DNA from: Prostheceraeus crozeri
Taxonomy: Eukaryota > Platyhelminthes > Polycladida > Euryleptidae
Length of the DNA stretch: 64,000 nucleotides
Assembly (NCBI GenBank): GCA_907163375.1
Contig: CAJQUW010005288.1
Span: 176,827-240,826, forward strand
Direction of reading: 5' to 3'
Part shown: positions 21,589 to 35,260 of the stretch, piece by piece
Numbering within the stretch: position 1 is the stretch's first letter
Layout: each line of letters opens with the position of its first letter
Translations under genes and position numbers: made by a program
Notes under the pieces: model-generated
What the model saw: the letters and a program-made list of their open reading frames with translations, nothing else
What the model was told of the DNA's origin: nothing
Databases searched by the model: none

Positions 21589-21769
21589 AATTCGTCGCAT
21601 TCGAAATCTTCATTCGGGTACTTCATTTTCATTTTTCAATAGATTTAGAAACCTCAACGGGCCTTAAGCATTTCATCGTTTTATAATTCAATATTACTTA
21701 CTTACTTAAATGCTTCCTCGTTTTCGTCCTTGTCCACGTTGAACAGGGTCAGACGGTAAATGAAGCTTT
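21589..21769. other. Spacer between the YR element and a SINE
   Basis: About 180 bp of host-type DNA. No feature is seen. Confidence 0.4.
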
Positions 21770-21953
21770 AACGTCACTACTCCCCAATGCTGGGGACTTG
21801 GACGCTACTGACATAGTCAGACTTTTCTGGAGTGTCGTGGTACTTTTAGTTCGGATGCCCTTCCTGCCGACTTCCAATAATACTTTCGGGGCTCGACCTC
21901 TGGATCAAAAGATCGCTAGGCCAAGCACATAATAACTGTGCCACGGCGACCAC
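21770..21953 (-). repeat. tRNA-derived SINE copy
   Basis: The reverse strand reads GTGGTCGCCGTGGCACAGTT, then an A/B-box head, then GGAAGTCGGCAGGAAGGGCA and a tail ending GGGGAGTAGTGACGT. It is the same family as at 12008/14381, 23653 and 26688, and about 184 bp long. Confidence 0.8.
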
Positions 21954-23652
21954 ATTGTAATTCACCATTAGAAACATGATTTTCAAAATTTCAGTTCCGC
22001 GTATCTGCATTTCAGATTTTCATTTTCCATGTTGAATCTCACAGTTTAGATAGAACTATCCATTAGTGCAAATCGCTATGAATAATAAAGCAAAAATAAA
22101 AAGAGTGAAATTCTAGAATGTCTACCAAACGGATTCTTCTGTTCATATATTGCCTGCATGCATAGTCACACTGGAGGACCATTTTTCCAGTCATATTAGT
22201 CATCACTGGATTTTTTCAAACAACAAAATGTTGAAGCACGCAAGTTATCGAATAGGGCGAATTTAAATCTTCTACGGTTTCCATTGGAACTACTTGATCA
22301 GAATTCGGTGGCATCCATGGTAATACGAAATCCATTGAAAATGCAAGTGAATAGAAATAGGGATATACTGTATTTTTCACCATTGCAATCACTGCAGGAT
22401 TCACGAGCAGAAGGTGTAGACATATGCTTGTGTATGCATGAGATGTACAATTAGAGGTACATTAAATATATTGTACGAGCGACTGTTGAGGTAAACGGGA
22501 CTAGAGAACTACAGGCAGCATGAACCTGGTGCCGCTGAGGGAAGTTCGAACGACGGAAAGAAGTCACAATAAGAGCAGGGCATGCATAATAAGAATCATT
22601 GTAGGTCAAAAATAATTGATACATAGAGTACAGGAGATCGATTAAAAGGTATACAGTGTATCGTAGAAGGCAGCTTAGCTCAATTCAAAATATCAGATAA
22701 TTAGGATTCACTTTCTATATTATGCAAGGCAATCTGATAGCCTTTCGGGTATTCTACCCAGTGAATTGAATTCGAATATCATAGCTCGTTAACAGACGAA
22801 TTTAATTGGAATCAATTGAGTACAATGAATCAAATAAATATGAAATCAGTTGAGAAATTTGCTGATGTATTGTCTTTGAATCTTCACAAATAGTGGATTT
22901 TCAGGTCCGGTCAGAACTTGTTTTTGTTCAGAAATATTAGGCCCAAGCCCGACTTGACCCGTGGACCGCCGGGTCTCTTACAAGTCTGAATAGATCTACG
23001 GCTATCTTGAAAGGCTTATACTGCACATTGTAGGCATTGAGTCAGGCGTTATTTCCAAAAGATTTATGAATGTGCTGATCTGTGACAGCTTAGTAGGGCT
23101 ATTTGTCAGATTTCAGGCCAAATGCTTAGCTTGAATTATGAATATATCAATAAACTAAAAAACACACTGATCAAGCAATCCTTATGAGAAACTTATAAGA
23201 GATTATAAATGACAAACTTGATCATTTGACGAATTTTATGGCGAAAGAGAAACATTCATTTCTTGATTTCGCTTATTTGAAATGAATAAGCGAACATTTC
23301 ATAAAAACACATGCAACAATTTTTATTTCCTCTAGACATTGAACCACTGCTATTATCGAATATAAAAGATCTTCTTTTCTCATGCAAGCACTTCCGACAT
23401 TATTGATTATTGTCTTTCGCTTGACAAAACACAGCGACAGTGACGAGCTAAATGAAAAAACCTAAAATAATCTGACCTATCATTTCACAGAGTGTTCCGT
23501 TGCAATGTTATACAGCGACCTTGACATATGCTTGTCCATCATTTTAAATTACTTTTAGATGGAGAACATTTCTTCTCATGTCTTAAATGAAATCAAGGGC
23601 AATAAGCTGCTTAAAAATTCCTTGTTGTGCTTCATTCTTCGGAAAGGTTTTT
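21954..23652. other. No gene recognised
   Basis: 1.7 kb of host-type DNA with no supported coding frame, TIR or RNA gene. Confidence 0.4.
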
Positions 23653-23837
23653 TTTACGTCACTACTCCCCATACTTGGGGCTTGGACGGTGCTGACATAT
23701 TCAGACTCATAAAGCGTTGTAGCACTTTTAGTCCGGATGCCCTTCCTGCCGACTTCCAATGACACCCTCGGGGTTCGACCTCTGGACCAAAAGATCGCTA
23801 GGCCAAGCACTTAACCACTGTGCCACGGAGACCACAG
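23653..23837 (-). repeat. tRNA-derived SINE copy (best preserved)
   Basis: The reverse strand carries A box TGGCACAGTGG, B box GGTCGAACCCC, then GTCGGCAGGAAGGGCATCCG, ATGTCAGCACCGTCCAAGCC and GGGGAGTAGTGACGT. This copy seems closest to a consensus. Confidence 0.85.
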
Positions 23838-26687
23838 TGGCAATGGTGACTAGGTAAAAAAAAGGTAAATGGAGCAAATTCAAAGTTTGCATTGATAAAT
23901 TGCTAATACTAATTTAGTACAATAAATGAACACATGGCTATATCATTCAAGTATACATTGCATCATTTGAGAAATATGTTCATTGCGTAAATTATCTTAT
24001 AAAAATCACTATCATTAACCCAATCATCTGAAATTTTCATGTTGAGTTCCGTTATCCCGTCGGATGTACCGCTAAATTACGTTTGCGGATAATTTTATCT
24101 CATAGCATCTCTACTAGGGACCCAAATCATCGTCCAAGCATGTGCTTCCTAGCATTAGGTGTGTCGCATGCGTGGTGGCATTATGATCGAAATTAACCAG
24201 AAACTAAACGGATGATGATTTCCTGATAACAAAATCACTAAGTTAACGTTTACAAATATTCGCATTTCAATCACGTCATCAGTTCAACTATCATTAGAAT
24301 TCGGATGTATTTGCAATAAATTCAATCATTCGCATCGTATGATTAACTAACAGAAATTGATAATCTAAGATCGGATGGTGACTCAATTACACGTCTCTCT
24401 ACATTTTGAATCTAGTTGGTTATTCGCACATTTCGGGTCGGTATCTTTCCGGTCACGGGATGGATATGCTTAAGCATGTACGGAAAGTGGGATGATATGG
24501 CAATGCTTTGCCCCAATAGTCGTCTCTACACTGACAGCCTACTTGGTTTTCGCCGATTTGAAGTACAAAAATTTAATTCAGATAAGCTGCAGGGTTACTA
24601 ATTTTTCTACCACATTTTTACACAACTGCGCCAAGAACTGTTGTCATGAAATATATCAGCATTGCCTCAAGCACAGAATTAAATATTTTGTTTATCTGCT
24701 TCGGTTTGCTAGAAGTGTGATTAATACGAAATGGACGGCACATTGAGGAACCTATTAGGTGGGCAAAAAGGAATTCCTAATACCTTACAGAGATAGGAAA
24801 AAAAGTCGTGCGTCGCTTGCGGATTAATGTGAGTTCCAGCAAAGTGCTTCGATTGCCAAAATTCCTTCAGATTCGAAGAATTCAGATCATTGCCCACACG
24901 TTTTCTCCATAATGTTGGCCCTTCCGATCATTATTAAAGAAAGTAGCAGGCGTAAGAAAATTAGTTCACTTGAGGATTTCACATTCTCTCCTCGGCATTG
25001 CTCACTGTATAGTGTATACATTGAATCGAAGCCAAGACAGGGATGTGTGTTTTGGTGTGTGCGAAGTGATATTACAGCACGCACGTATCTCTCACTGGCT
25101 CTGGTGTCCCCTGCTGGCAGCTTATTGTTTGCCATTTCCAATAGCAAGCGATACACGAATTATCCATTCGAGAAGGAGCAAGTTGTCAATTCTGTGATGT
25201 GCCATTTCGATATTAAGGTTGCATACAATTCTTCCTTTCTAGGAAACCGAAGCGCGCGCAGATGAATCTAATTCGGTGCCCTCAAGGGATGATTAGCAAA
25301 CAATAGAAAACACATCATTATTTGTCAGTCAGTCTACCTCATAATTCAAAATATTGCACTACTGTAGCAGTAGAGCATTTATTATTTCAATATACAAATG
25401 CTTTCTTTTTTCCCTATCGTTGAAAAATAAACTAAATGACTACTGAACGTAGGCTCAGATATAAGACAGCGATATTTTGAAATAAGTTTGAAGACTTAGA
25501 TGGATATGTTTCGATTGTACTCAGATTTTGATTTAGAGTAAACGTCCCTTGTAGTCATATCGCTTTCCAGTTAGGTACCCACTGCTTGAAATCAATGGAA
25601 TTAAGTAATTGAAGTGGAATGCTTTATTATTTACAACTATTTTTACTATATCATGAATATTATGAGCAACATTCCCCTCATCTTGCTGGAAATCTCTGTA
25701 ATAACTGCACAGCTACTCCAATACTTAATATCGCATTTGATGATTCGGTGAAGAGGGTCACACATTTGTTTACCAAATTTGAGGATGGCCCGAAAACGAG
25801 AAGTGCACACGATTGCAATTTTCAGCGAAGTCTTCCAGGCGTAAGGACAATTGAGAATAGTCGCCTGAGTGGCTGATAGGCCTCGCTAATAAAATGCCGA
25901 TCGAATACATCTACACCTCTCGTTTTCGGGTTTTTCAAAATAAGCAAACGCGTCATTGAGTCATACCAAACATGACGGAAGTCACGAAGAGCCTATCTAA
26001 TCGAGAAATTAAATTACCGATATTACGTCATGCCACCTGTAAATTAAAACAATGAATTAAAATAATCTACCTACGTCCGCCGAACACACAGAAGTAGTGA
26101 AGCAAAAAGTAATTCAGATAAAGATAAATGATAAGAATCAAATAATGGAACACATAAAATAAAACAAAATGAAATTAAAAATTCCTTCATTATCCATGTA
26201 CATGTAGACGTTCCGTGCGATTGTACGTACGTAGTATTAACGATATCTATGCACTGCTTGCTGTGACAAATAAGCAATTGATCATTGTTATGCTGATCAA
26301 ATACTTGATTATTCTTGCAGCATGTCACATAGAGAGCAAGCGGGGACCTGACAATTAAGATGGTAGCGGATGAATACTTATTTCTATAAATTTGCGCCTT
26401 TCAAACAAAACAATAGTACACTTGAGGGAGCTCACCAGAGTAAAGAAATTACAAATAATTTGAATACAATTGAAAGTTCATTGTTTACTGCCAAAAGGCT
26501 GTAGACCTGTAGTCGATCTAATATAATAATCGGTCTGTTTATCAAGTTGTTGTGGACTAAGACTAACCTGCTGAAAAATGAGCATTTGCTTGTAGTGGAA
26601 GAATTACGGTGGTTTGCCAATCTCATGCTGATAATTTGTTGATGAGGAAGTATACTCAAGAACCAAATGCTGTGATTGCAGGTGAAG
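23838..26687. other. No gene recognised
   Basis: 2.85 kb. Overlapping open frames of up to 117 codons occur on both strands around 24890-25265, but none shows a motif, and frames open on both strands at once argue against coding. Confidence 0.4.
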
Positions 26688-26872
26688 TTTTTAACGTAAA
26701 CACTACTCCAAACCCCCTCCAGGACTTGGACGGGACTATAACTATCATATTCTGCTACAGATTATGATATCTACGTATATTCTAGATGCCCTTTCTGCCG
26801 ACTTCCAATGACATTTCTGGGGATCGATCTAATAACGCAACAGTACACCACTGTGAAACGGAGACCGCCAAG
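26688..26872 (-). repeat. tRNA-derived SINE copy (degenerate)
   Basis: Body motifs are recognisable on the reverse strand (GGAAGTCGGCAGAAAGGGCA, GGTCTCCGTTTCACAGTGG-like head, GGAGTAGTGTTTACGT tail), with many substitutions. This is the oldest copy of the family here. Confidence 0.7.
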
Positions 26873-27815
26873 ACCCACTGCAAGAGGCATGTAAAATAAG
26901 TAGGCCTACATACTGAGATTTTTCACGAAATGTCTAATCTGCCAATTTTCGACGTTGTGAAAAAGAAAGGAATGAGAAAGACATCTTCCTCATCAGAAGC
27001 AGGAGTGAGCAGCATCTCAGGATCTTTATGAGATGAAATAGATCAATACATCAATTGCCTAAGACAGCTTCCTCAAACATTTGTCGATGCATTTCTCGAT
27101 GGATTAGACTAATCAAGAAGTGGGCATAGTAGAAGCAGCACGGGTTCCATCCCAAACATCAATATATAAGAGCAATGCTGGAGAGCCACTGAAGCATATT
27201 AAACAGACCACATGCACGTTCGAAAAGTTACCTGTCTTGATCATATGGATCAAAAGGAGCTTTGCTAACTCGATTGCCGTTGTTTCTTTCGCATGTCATG
27301 ACGACTTCTGAAAAAAATCAAAAAATTGAAAGATAACTGCGGTCATCAATATTTAATCAAAAATCACGCTCAAGTAACATTGAGATATCGCCCAAAAGTG
27401 ATCGAGATAAAGACCATTTGAGGAAAAAGTCAAATTATGCAATGTCACACAAAATCGCTTGACTACATGCATATGTAACCTAGGACAGATCTTTTATTCG
27501 TGAAAGTATCATCTAACGATAAATTGTTTAAAAATATGGTGAGAAATATGTTGTAAGAAATTAATAATGATATTTAAACTCCCTGCCACACCGAATGTAA
27601 AATACTTAAATCATAAAGATAATATGATGAATTATAAGTCAAAATAAATTCTATAAACTAAATAACGCTTATAAGTTAGATTACAAATTAAATGCTTAAA
27701 CTAGATAGTAAATGAATAAAAGTTGACCGCGAGAATCATTTGAGCATATAATTAAACTGCAGCTTGCATTCACTTGGTCGAAGGGCGTTGCCAGGTTCAA
27801 AAAGTCAGGGCGGAA
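26873..27815. other. No gene recognised
   Basis: About 940 bp of host-type DNA without a supported feature. Confidence 0.4.
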
Positions 27816-27985
27816 ACACTGTTGGATAATTCGAATGGTATTGCGAAACATCTTTCATCTGATCAATGGATTGCGTGGGAACGGGAATAAAGATGCAACA
27901 ACATTGTTGGATAATTCGAATGTTATGCGAAACACTTTATATTTAATCAATGGATTGTGTGGAAATGGGAATAAATCAACAGCGG
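27816..27985 (+). repeat. Two-copy tandem repeat, period about 83 bp
   Basis: TGTTGGATAATTCGAATG starts at about 27820 and again at about 27903. Each is followed by GCGAAACA, ATCAATGGATTG and GGGAATAAA. The copies have diverged. A short open frame crosses them (27835-28023), but it follows the repeat and is not supported as a gene. Confidence 0.7.
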
Positions 27986-29182
27986 GGCCTGCCAGATCAT
28001 CTAATGAAATAATGTTTACCTGAGATCAATACATCGTCCGACGGAAAATGGCAAGAAGATAATCCTACTCCCACAGCCAATCCCACGTCAGGAAACGGAG
28101 AAGTGTTGCGAACTTACAAGAAGATACATCCCTGTGGATTAATCGTGCAGTGAAACTAACACTTATATAAAGACTGTAATATTTCTAACCTACGACTCAC
28201 TCGGAGCTTTTGAAGAACTCATAGTTGATTTAGATTGAAATTGTGAACTTGGTAAGTGTCTTTCCTTCGGGCAGGAGTTTGCATGAACTGGTTCACAAGG
28301 ACTGAAATCTTTACCGGTAAAGTAAAGTGTCGTCAAGTCCGTTTTCTTGGAAATGAGAAAATCTTGTAATGCTATTGAATAAATTCTATCTTTCCTAATT
28401 TGCTTTAAAGATAATCTTCACATTTTTTCGGGTCATATTGTGTCTCAAGGATCCTGAGCGGTTCAGGTCCAAGTGCTAGTTATCTTTAGGAGATTTCTAA
28501 AACTAAGTTGAATTTATTATTATATTGGCGAGGCACGGTTGCCGCCACGGTTTCTAGTTTTGGTACCTCCTTCAGATACGTACGTATATTTGGAAGAAAA
28601 ACCTTCCAAATATTACACATATACTAGTTAATTAATCAAACCGATAATATAGAAATTTGATGAATCGCTGGAAAACATTCAGTCGTGAAAAATAGTTGTA
28701 TTCCATCTTCAAAAGAATATGCGTGATTCAAATTGCCGACAAGTACGTAACCTAAATTCAAGATATTATTCTCCTACTATATTCTACATTATTACTGGCA
28801 GATTGATTTGCAATATTTTCCATCATTCAATTTTGTCTAACATATAAGCGATGTGGGCACATCAGATTTACCGTATTTCCCACTGTTATATAACGGCTGC
28901 AGTTAATTCTCGGTAATCTAATTACACCATGTGTACATAAACAGATATCATGATCTCCGGTCATAATCATGACTGTCGTTTCAATTACGTATTTAATAAT
29001 ACACAACACTGTAATTGTTCAGTTAACTTCTCACTTCCGTTGAATCTCACCCCCTATTGGATTATACAGCGTGTAGCAAGATGCATCAGCGCTTATTCAT
29101 AGTATACTGTATCTTCCCACGTCTATGTTCGAAGTTTTTTTCGATGAAGTTACTTTCAACATGATGGGTATTCAACTACTGC
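27986..29182. other. No gene recognised
   Basis: 1.2 kb of host-type DNA. Nothing supported. Confidence 0.4.
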
Positions 29183-29900
29183 ACTGGCAAAAAACCCGCC
29201 GTCAGCGGGCGACTGTTTCGAAGGATACAAACCGGCCGTCGCCCGGGCACTTTGGAAAAATGAATAATTATTAGAAAGCCGATTTTTTAAAACAGATCCA
29301 TTTTGTCAAACAAATAGGCCTACTATTTCTTGTATTTCAACAATCCAAAAAACAAAAGCTACACATGATAAAACACTAGATGCACCACAAAGGTACGAAA
29401 CAAGGGTACGAAACTTGTCTAGTGCTGCAATGCACCAATAGTCATTTTTTTGGGGGAGGGGGGCTCAGTCCGCATGTCATCCTTATTGCCTCTCTGTAGT
29501 TGTTTCGTCCTTCCGTGTCCTCGTATTCGGAGGTCGAGGCTTCCATGCATTCTTCATAAGAGCTGTCTGATTTAAGTCCTTTGCCATGGTAGTTCACTCA
29601 ACGTCATCCTGAGTAGGAGCTATTCACAGAATGACGCTATGCGCACGAGGTACGTCTTCTGATGGCTACTTTTACTTGATTTCTGATGCTCAGTGAAATT
29701 GACACGCTTCACATAGGAATTCACAGGGGACTGTTCAGAGTAGCTGTTGATCTAAGTACTGTAGTAGAAATAAGTAGTGAAGAAAAAATTGGCTGAATTC
29801 TTAGGCCTTGAAGCACTAGCCTCCAGACAATTAATTTAGAAACCGGCCACCGGCCGCCCCGGAGAATGTATAATTGACCGGCTTTTTTGCCAGCAGTGTC
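29183..29900. mobile_element. Small TIR element (non-autonomous DNA transposon)
   Basis: Left end CACTGGCAAAAAACCCGCC and right end (reverse strand) CACTGCTGGCAAAAAAGCCGG, each followed by GC-rich CCGGCCG-type subterminal motifs. About 0.7 kb. No target-site duplication is recognised, and the right end carries an extra CTG. No transposase is seen; one minus-strand stretch around 29480-29590 is acidic when read through (SYEECMEAS...EYEDTEG) and may be a relic. Confidence 0.5.
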
Positions 29901-32169
29901 TTTACATTGCCAGCGTTACAGTAAGCCATTAGCTTCAGATGACTTGTCGCTAAGATAGCTGGATACCCAATCACGAAAAAGGAACTTCATTGGAAATACT
30001 TTGAACACAACCGAAGAAAGTTGCAGTACGGCAACAGATAAAATAGAAGCGGTTCATAACGCTGAACAGAAGGTTAAGAAAAACGGCTTCAATGACAAAT
30101 ATTTTGAACAGAAATGAAAGGGAAGTGTGATTACAATACTAATAAAAACATTAATTTGTCCATGTCTTTTATTAATGACAGTTTAAATCGAAAAACCAAT
30201 TGTTAAATTCGTAAAAAAATCTTTGCGCTCGTGTGGTAAATACTGCTAGTGCTACCTAAATTCGCACACGCGCGTGTATTCTAGTAAATTAGTGTGAATG
30301 ATTGTTCCATAGGTATGGTAAGAAGGCTTAATTTGAGACTTCATGATCTTCAAGATCGAACATTACCATTATCAGAAAATTTGATTGCTTGATTCATGGA
30401 AATGCTTTGCCAATTTTTGCAATATTGTAAATAGATTTGTGTCAAATGCACTGGGATACAGATGCTTGATAGGACGGAAAAGGGCGAAGGAAGAGAAAGA
30501 CGGATGTAGAAAAGGAAGGAATATATGACCTTGAATCCTGTACATCGTGTGAATGTGGGAAAGATCAATACATGTCATCCACCCAATCAAACCTTCCAAA
30601 ACAACTTAGATCCAAAAATTGTTGGTTAATTCCATACGCGTCTGAGTGAAGGACGAAATTCTATAATGCGCTCTTGTGACAAGCATTGAGAATAGGTACA
30701 TCAAAACTGCTCCCAAGGGGTCCATGGAACACTACTAAAAAAATTACACCAACTACAGAAGCTTGAAGATTAATGAATCTGTGTTAATGCCCTGATGATA
30801 GCTGTGCATATGCTGTCTTATCACTACACCTTCAGTTCTCCCGCAAAACAAAATTGAGGTTAGTGATGAAGAGTTCAAAATTGTTCCAGCTTCTTGTTGC
30901 CTTAGTGACATTGGACAGTCATGTGGTTATAGGAATCTGTGATGTGAATGAGTTCTAGTAAAAAATTTCAGAGAACTCAATACCGTTTTAGTGTTTAGAG
31001 GGCCCCAGAGCTAGTTTGATGGACACGGGTCAAACTGCTAAATCTTGATTCTATATCAAATGACATAACCAAAATCTACTGATTCAGTCATTTCTCGGCT
31101 GGTTCAGATAATTAATTATACATTGTGACGATTGGATACACATTCGTATTTATCAAAAAATGTACTTTCTATCGCTTGATGTATAATATGCTATAACACG
31201 AAATGATCCATAAGTCTTGTATTCTGCTTGAATATGCAACATATCACGTGCGAAAAATAAGTGCTCTTGATCATAAGATGAATCTCTCAAAATGAGAGAC
31301 AAACTATGATAAAAAATTATTATATGAATTACATGATATGAACACAAAACCTCCAATATTATTACCCGGAATTCATGTGCATTTGACACATCTTAATCGA
31401 ATTTCACAGACATTGAGATTTTCTAAGAACATAATGCATCAATGTTAGCATGATTTGAATCTTAGATATAATTAGTTCAAATGGTAATTTTGATTTTGTC
31501 GATCAGGATAATGCTAAAAAAGAAGATATCACAAAACAAAACAGAGCAATGCAAATAATGATTATGTCAATTTACGATTCGACATAGAAAATCGCTTCAA
31601 GAATTACCGACATCAAAATCGATGTTTTTTGTGAAGTTATGCAAAAAGAGAGTCTCTCAATAAACGAACAACTCTCTAATAAACGAATCAAGCATCTCCA
31701 TCAATAACCGCCGATGATCATCGAACTCGTTCAGATGTTCAAAAGCTTGGACAACAGTAGAAAAAATATTTCGTCATTTAATCGAGCAGTCAGTATGTGG
31801 CGACGCTTTTCTTTTTATTTACTGCTTGATGCTCTTCAATATTTGACAATATGATTAAAAACGTCTTGTCAATTTCAGTCCACATATCCTTGGAGCATTC
31901 CAGACTGTTGTTGATCAGTTGTACTCCGGTGGCAACAGCGCATGTGCGATCATGGAGAAGCTTATCAACCTGACCTAGTTTTAGGAGGACATGGTGTGCA
32001 ATGTAAGCGATGAACATCAACCTTCTTCAGCGAATTTGTTTGAGAAGTTCGAAAAGACACAGATCTCAGACCTACGGTATATTTTTTTACAGAATTTTCA
32101 CCCCTAGCATAGCTATGAGTCATGAACGAAGCTAGGGGTTACTCAATGAAAAAGTAATAAATTGCATTA
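29901..32169. other. No gene recognised
   Basis: 2.27 kb. A 76-codon minus-strand frame at 31790-32020 has no motif I can name. A short hairpin CCCCTAGC/GCTAGGGG lies at about 32101-32138. Nothing else is supported. Confidence 0.4.
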
Positions 32170-33956
32170 CAGTCGAGACTCGCTGTAACGAACCTCACGG
32201 GATCCATGTAGAAGGTTCGTTATAGCGAGGAAGGGGTTATAAAACATGTTTTTGAGCTCAAAGATCCTGCTGATTTTGAATAGCGTCGTCTAAAGTACAC
32301 TGGGTGCATTATTCTTTTACCTTTTTTGTTGCAGACTTTAAAATTTGAATAACTTACGTTTATGCATTTCAAATAGTGTACTACTAATAATAGCATGAAA
32401 TTATTGAATCGATGAAAAACGCGCATTGCTATTGGTGCAAAATACATTATGCATGCACATGGCAAGATTTTCCAATACAGAGCGATTTCTGCTCATGACT
32501 TCCCTCTGCATTCGTGCAGACGTCACTGTATAAGTTGATAATTTAAATCCAGTAGATGCAGAATCTTAATACAGTAGAATTCGCATATATCGGCTTCGGC
32601 TATATCGGCGGTTCGTCTATATCGGCGGTTTCTTTTTGTCCCGGCAGAATTTCCTATCTTTTCCATATAATCGAGTTCGCTTATATCGGCTTCGGCTATA
32701 TCGGCGATTCGCCTATATCGGCGCATTTTCGCTGTCCCTGACAGAAAAAAATTCGTTTATAACGGCGGATTTCCTGGAAATCCTCAGGCGATGTGTTTTG
32801 CCTAGAAGAGTCACTAGAATGACAGTATATGTGGACGCGGATGGCTGCAGATTCTGTTAGGACTATCCGATTCTAACTATTCTAGTGGCATGTGAAAATT
32901 TAGATCTTCTACAATTCATCTCGATCATGTTTGGGGGTTTGATCAAAATTGTGGAATCTAGCAGCCGAGGAAAGATAACTAGGCTTGCCACTGTATCTCA
33001 CTGATAATTCTCACATAATTAGTCTTTCATTCGACGTGATGATTGCATTGTTAACGCCTTCACCTACGATGCTATTGTCAGACCTGACTTAATGACTGTT
33101 GCGTCATCAAAGGAGCACAAGCTACCGTCGAAAACATTGTTGAGTTCGATGCATGTCCTCTCTCTAGACAGAAAGCGGCTCGCCACCCCATCCATATCTA
33201 TGGTTTCGCCAGCACGTGGCTCTTAGCAGCGTCTTGATTTATGCATACTCTTCTTTGTTTTGTGCTTCATATAGCAGGTAAGCATGTAGGCATGAAGAAG
33301 CTTGAATCTTCTTGATTCAAAAAGCATACTCAGTTTTCGACAAACATAGTGATATCCGGCTTGCGATACTTACGTTGCAAGCATCAGTTCAGAAAGGCAC
33401 AATTTTTAGAAATCTATTCAATACATAGACACAATTACATGTGCATGCACTGTACATGTTGGACAATAAGTCAATATGTACATGTATTTAAGTATAGCAA
33501 CGCAATAATTCATGAATCAATACACGTATATACATTGTATGATGCATGGCATGATCTCAGAGCTCGTGTAGATTTCACAAAACTTCAAAATTCAGGGAGT
33601 TCGCATATATCGGCGGTTCGCGTATATCGGCGGTTTTCGTCTGTCCCTTGAGGCGCCGATATATGCGAATTCTACTGTATTTTTGTGCGAGTTTTCGATG
33701 TGACTTCCAATAGTACAATCCAGCTGTATCGGCTTTATAGCATAGATTTGATCACGAGAGTAGTTTTCAGTCACGATGATACGAGTCAGTTTGGGAATAT
33801 AAAATTCAAGCGTTTCATTTCCGCATGATCTGGAATCAACAACATTTTTTCTGTATATTCGATTCCTATTAAAGATAACGAATGGGAGCCCATGGAAAAT
33901 GTTCGCTATCGGTGAATTTTCGTTGTAGAAGGGTTCGTTATAACGAGTCTCGACTG
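32170..33956. mobile_element. Pogo-like element (outer), TA target-site duplication
   Basis: The left end begins CAGTCGAGACTCGCTGTAAC and the right end is GTTATAACGAGTCTCGACTG. TA flanks both sides (32168-32169 and 33957-33958). TIRs of the form CAGT...CTCG..ATAACG are typical of pogo/Tigger-type elements. It is non-autonomous and holds a second TIR element (32572-33677) that accounts for most of its length. Confidence 0.85.
32572..33677. mobile_element. Pogo-like element (inner, copy 1), nested
   Basis: TIRs start CAGTAGAATTCGCATATATC and end with the reverse complement, flanked by TA at 32570-32571 and 33678-33679. Subterminal tandem motifs TATATCGGC occur at both ends. A second copy lies at 56704-57844. 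No transposase is present. Copy 1 has an extra TATATCGGCGGTT unit near the left end that copy 2 lacks. Confidence 0.88.
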
Positions 33957-34009
33957 TATTCTAAGTAGAGAAAAGAAAAAAACAGATCTTCTATTATGAT
34001 TAAGCTGTT

Positions 34010-34560
34010 CCCATCAGAAACCTGTTCGCACGCCTCTTGAGAGTATCAAGATTGCATTGGTCAGGGAGAGTGGTCTGGGGAAGCTGATTCCAAAGTTGTG
34101 CCGTGCGAACAAAAATAGCTTTACGAGCGACTCACAGTACGTGCACGTTCTAGGCTTGCATGAAGTATGTGAGTGCATCAGCTCTGTAGAAAATCCCAGG
34201 TACGCACTCATTTACTGCAGAGCTGCGTATACCGAAATAATATCTTTAGAAGGGACTGAGTGAAGCAACATCCCGTCTGACGGAGAGCGACTGCAAGTTT
34301 TTCACCCATAAGATTCTTGACACGTTTCTCAACCCGTTCAAGGAGGTTAAAATGTGTTTACGGGTCACCGGCCCACAGATGAAAACAATACTCAACCAGA
34401 GGACGAATAATGGACTTGCAAAGATAGCATGCAGTCTGTGGTGGAAGATAGCTGCTGGCACGATAGAAACTATCAATGCGTTGAGCTGCCTGCTTGCTGA
34501 TTGACTAGATGTACAGTTTCCATGACATGTCCTTCGCAACCGCCAATCCAAGGAAGAAGA
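34010..34560 (-). pseudogene. LINE (non-LTR retrotransposon) reverse-transcriptase C-terminal remnant
   Basis: Read on the minus strand over several frames, the order matches the end of a jockey/CR1-type ORF2. First comes SSYLPPQTACYLCKSIIRPL followed by VEYCFHLWAGDP, then VKNL and a SLSVRRDVASLSPF-type block with FLRYYFG in another frame, then VRTAQLWNQLPQ, TLPDQCNLDTLKRRANRFL. Frame changes and stops show decay. No upstream RT core is found, so it is a 5'-truncated relic, as is usual for LINEs. Confidence 0.7.
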
Positions 34561-35109
34561 TGGAAATATTGTCCTCTGATCCTATTGTCTGACATCTTAA
34601 TGCTATGATGATCATCATCTCCTTTAAGTCGTGAGTGCAGAATACTCAGAGTTTTTGAGCATAAATTCTCAAACTTTCATCAATTTTTAACTAACCAGTT
34701 GCAAGAGACTTTTACGGGACCATTGTTGAAATTGATGCTGCCATTTCAGTGATTGCGACTAAATTAATTTTATATGCTGATCTCTTATGTTGAAATGAGA
34801 CTTTTTTCATCATCCCTGCCTCACCTAAGGCACGAAGCCATACTAGTAAGATAAGGTTAGGAAAGAAACCTCTAGTGAGAGCAGTGGCAACTTCCGAGCT
34901 GGACAAAAACGAACCACAGACTTTCTGCACTTCCACACCGAAGCGCGGCCCTTAAACAGCTGAGCCACAGCTCTGTGAGTTGAGCAAGCTTACCATCTCC
35001 ATCCTCCATACATGTGCTTGACTGGATTAGAAGTTACATACCTTGCTGAGCTTCAGCTTCCATCGCTTTACACCGTTTGACGTTGGACGTAGCAGTTCAA
35101 TCATGGTCA
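34561..35109. other. No gene recognised
   Basis: About 550 bp. A 74-codon minus-strand frame at 34712-34936 has no motif. Nothing else is seen. Confidence 0.4.
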
Positions 35110-35260
35110 TCAAAAATTAATTGCAATTAGATTGGTACGAACAATCAATTAATTTTAATTGCATTCGAAATCAATCAATTAATTGCAATTATTCGGTAAA
35201 AACAATCTATTAATTGCAATTTTTGGTTGACATCAATCAATTAATTGTAATTATGTATCA
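35110..35260. repeat. Degenerate repeats of a CAATTAATTGCAATT motif
   Basis: Four to five spaced copies of AATCAATTAATTGCAATT-like sequence at roughly 30-37-bp intervals. The same motif reappears at 37225-37305 on the other side of the 35.75-37.09 kb element, so both may be parts of one repeat interrupted by that insertion. Confidence 0.6.

Noticed and set aside
24887-25265. Overlapping 89- and 117-codon frames on opposite strands
   Set aside because: No domain or motif is recognisable, and openness on both strands of the same segment suggests composition rather than coding.
31790-32020. 76-codon minus-strand frame, briefly considered as part of a globin-like or other cellular gene
   Set aside because: No conserved residues could be placed, and no neighbouring exon or splice pattern supports it.
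32572-32860. Short frames across TATATCGGC repeats
   Set aside because: They follow the subterminal repeats of a non-coding pogo-like element and are shifted by its repeat units.
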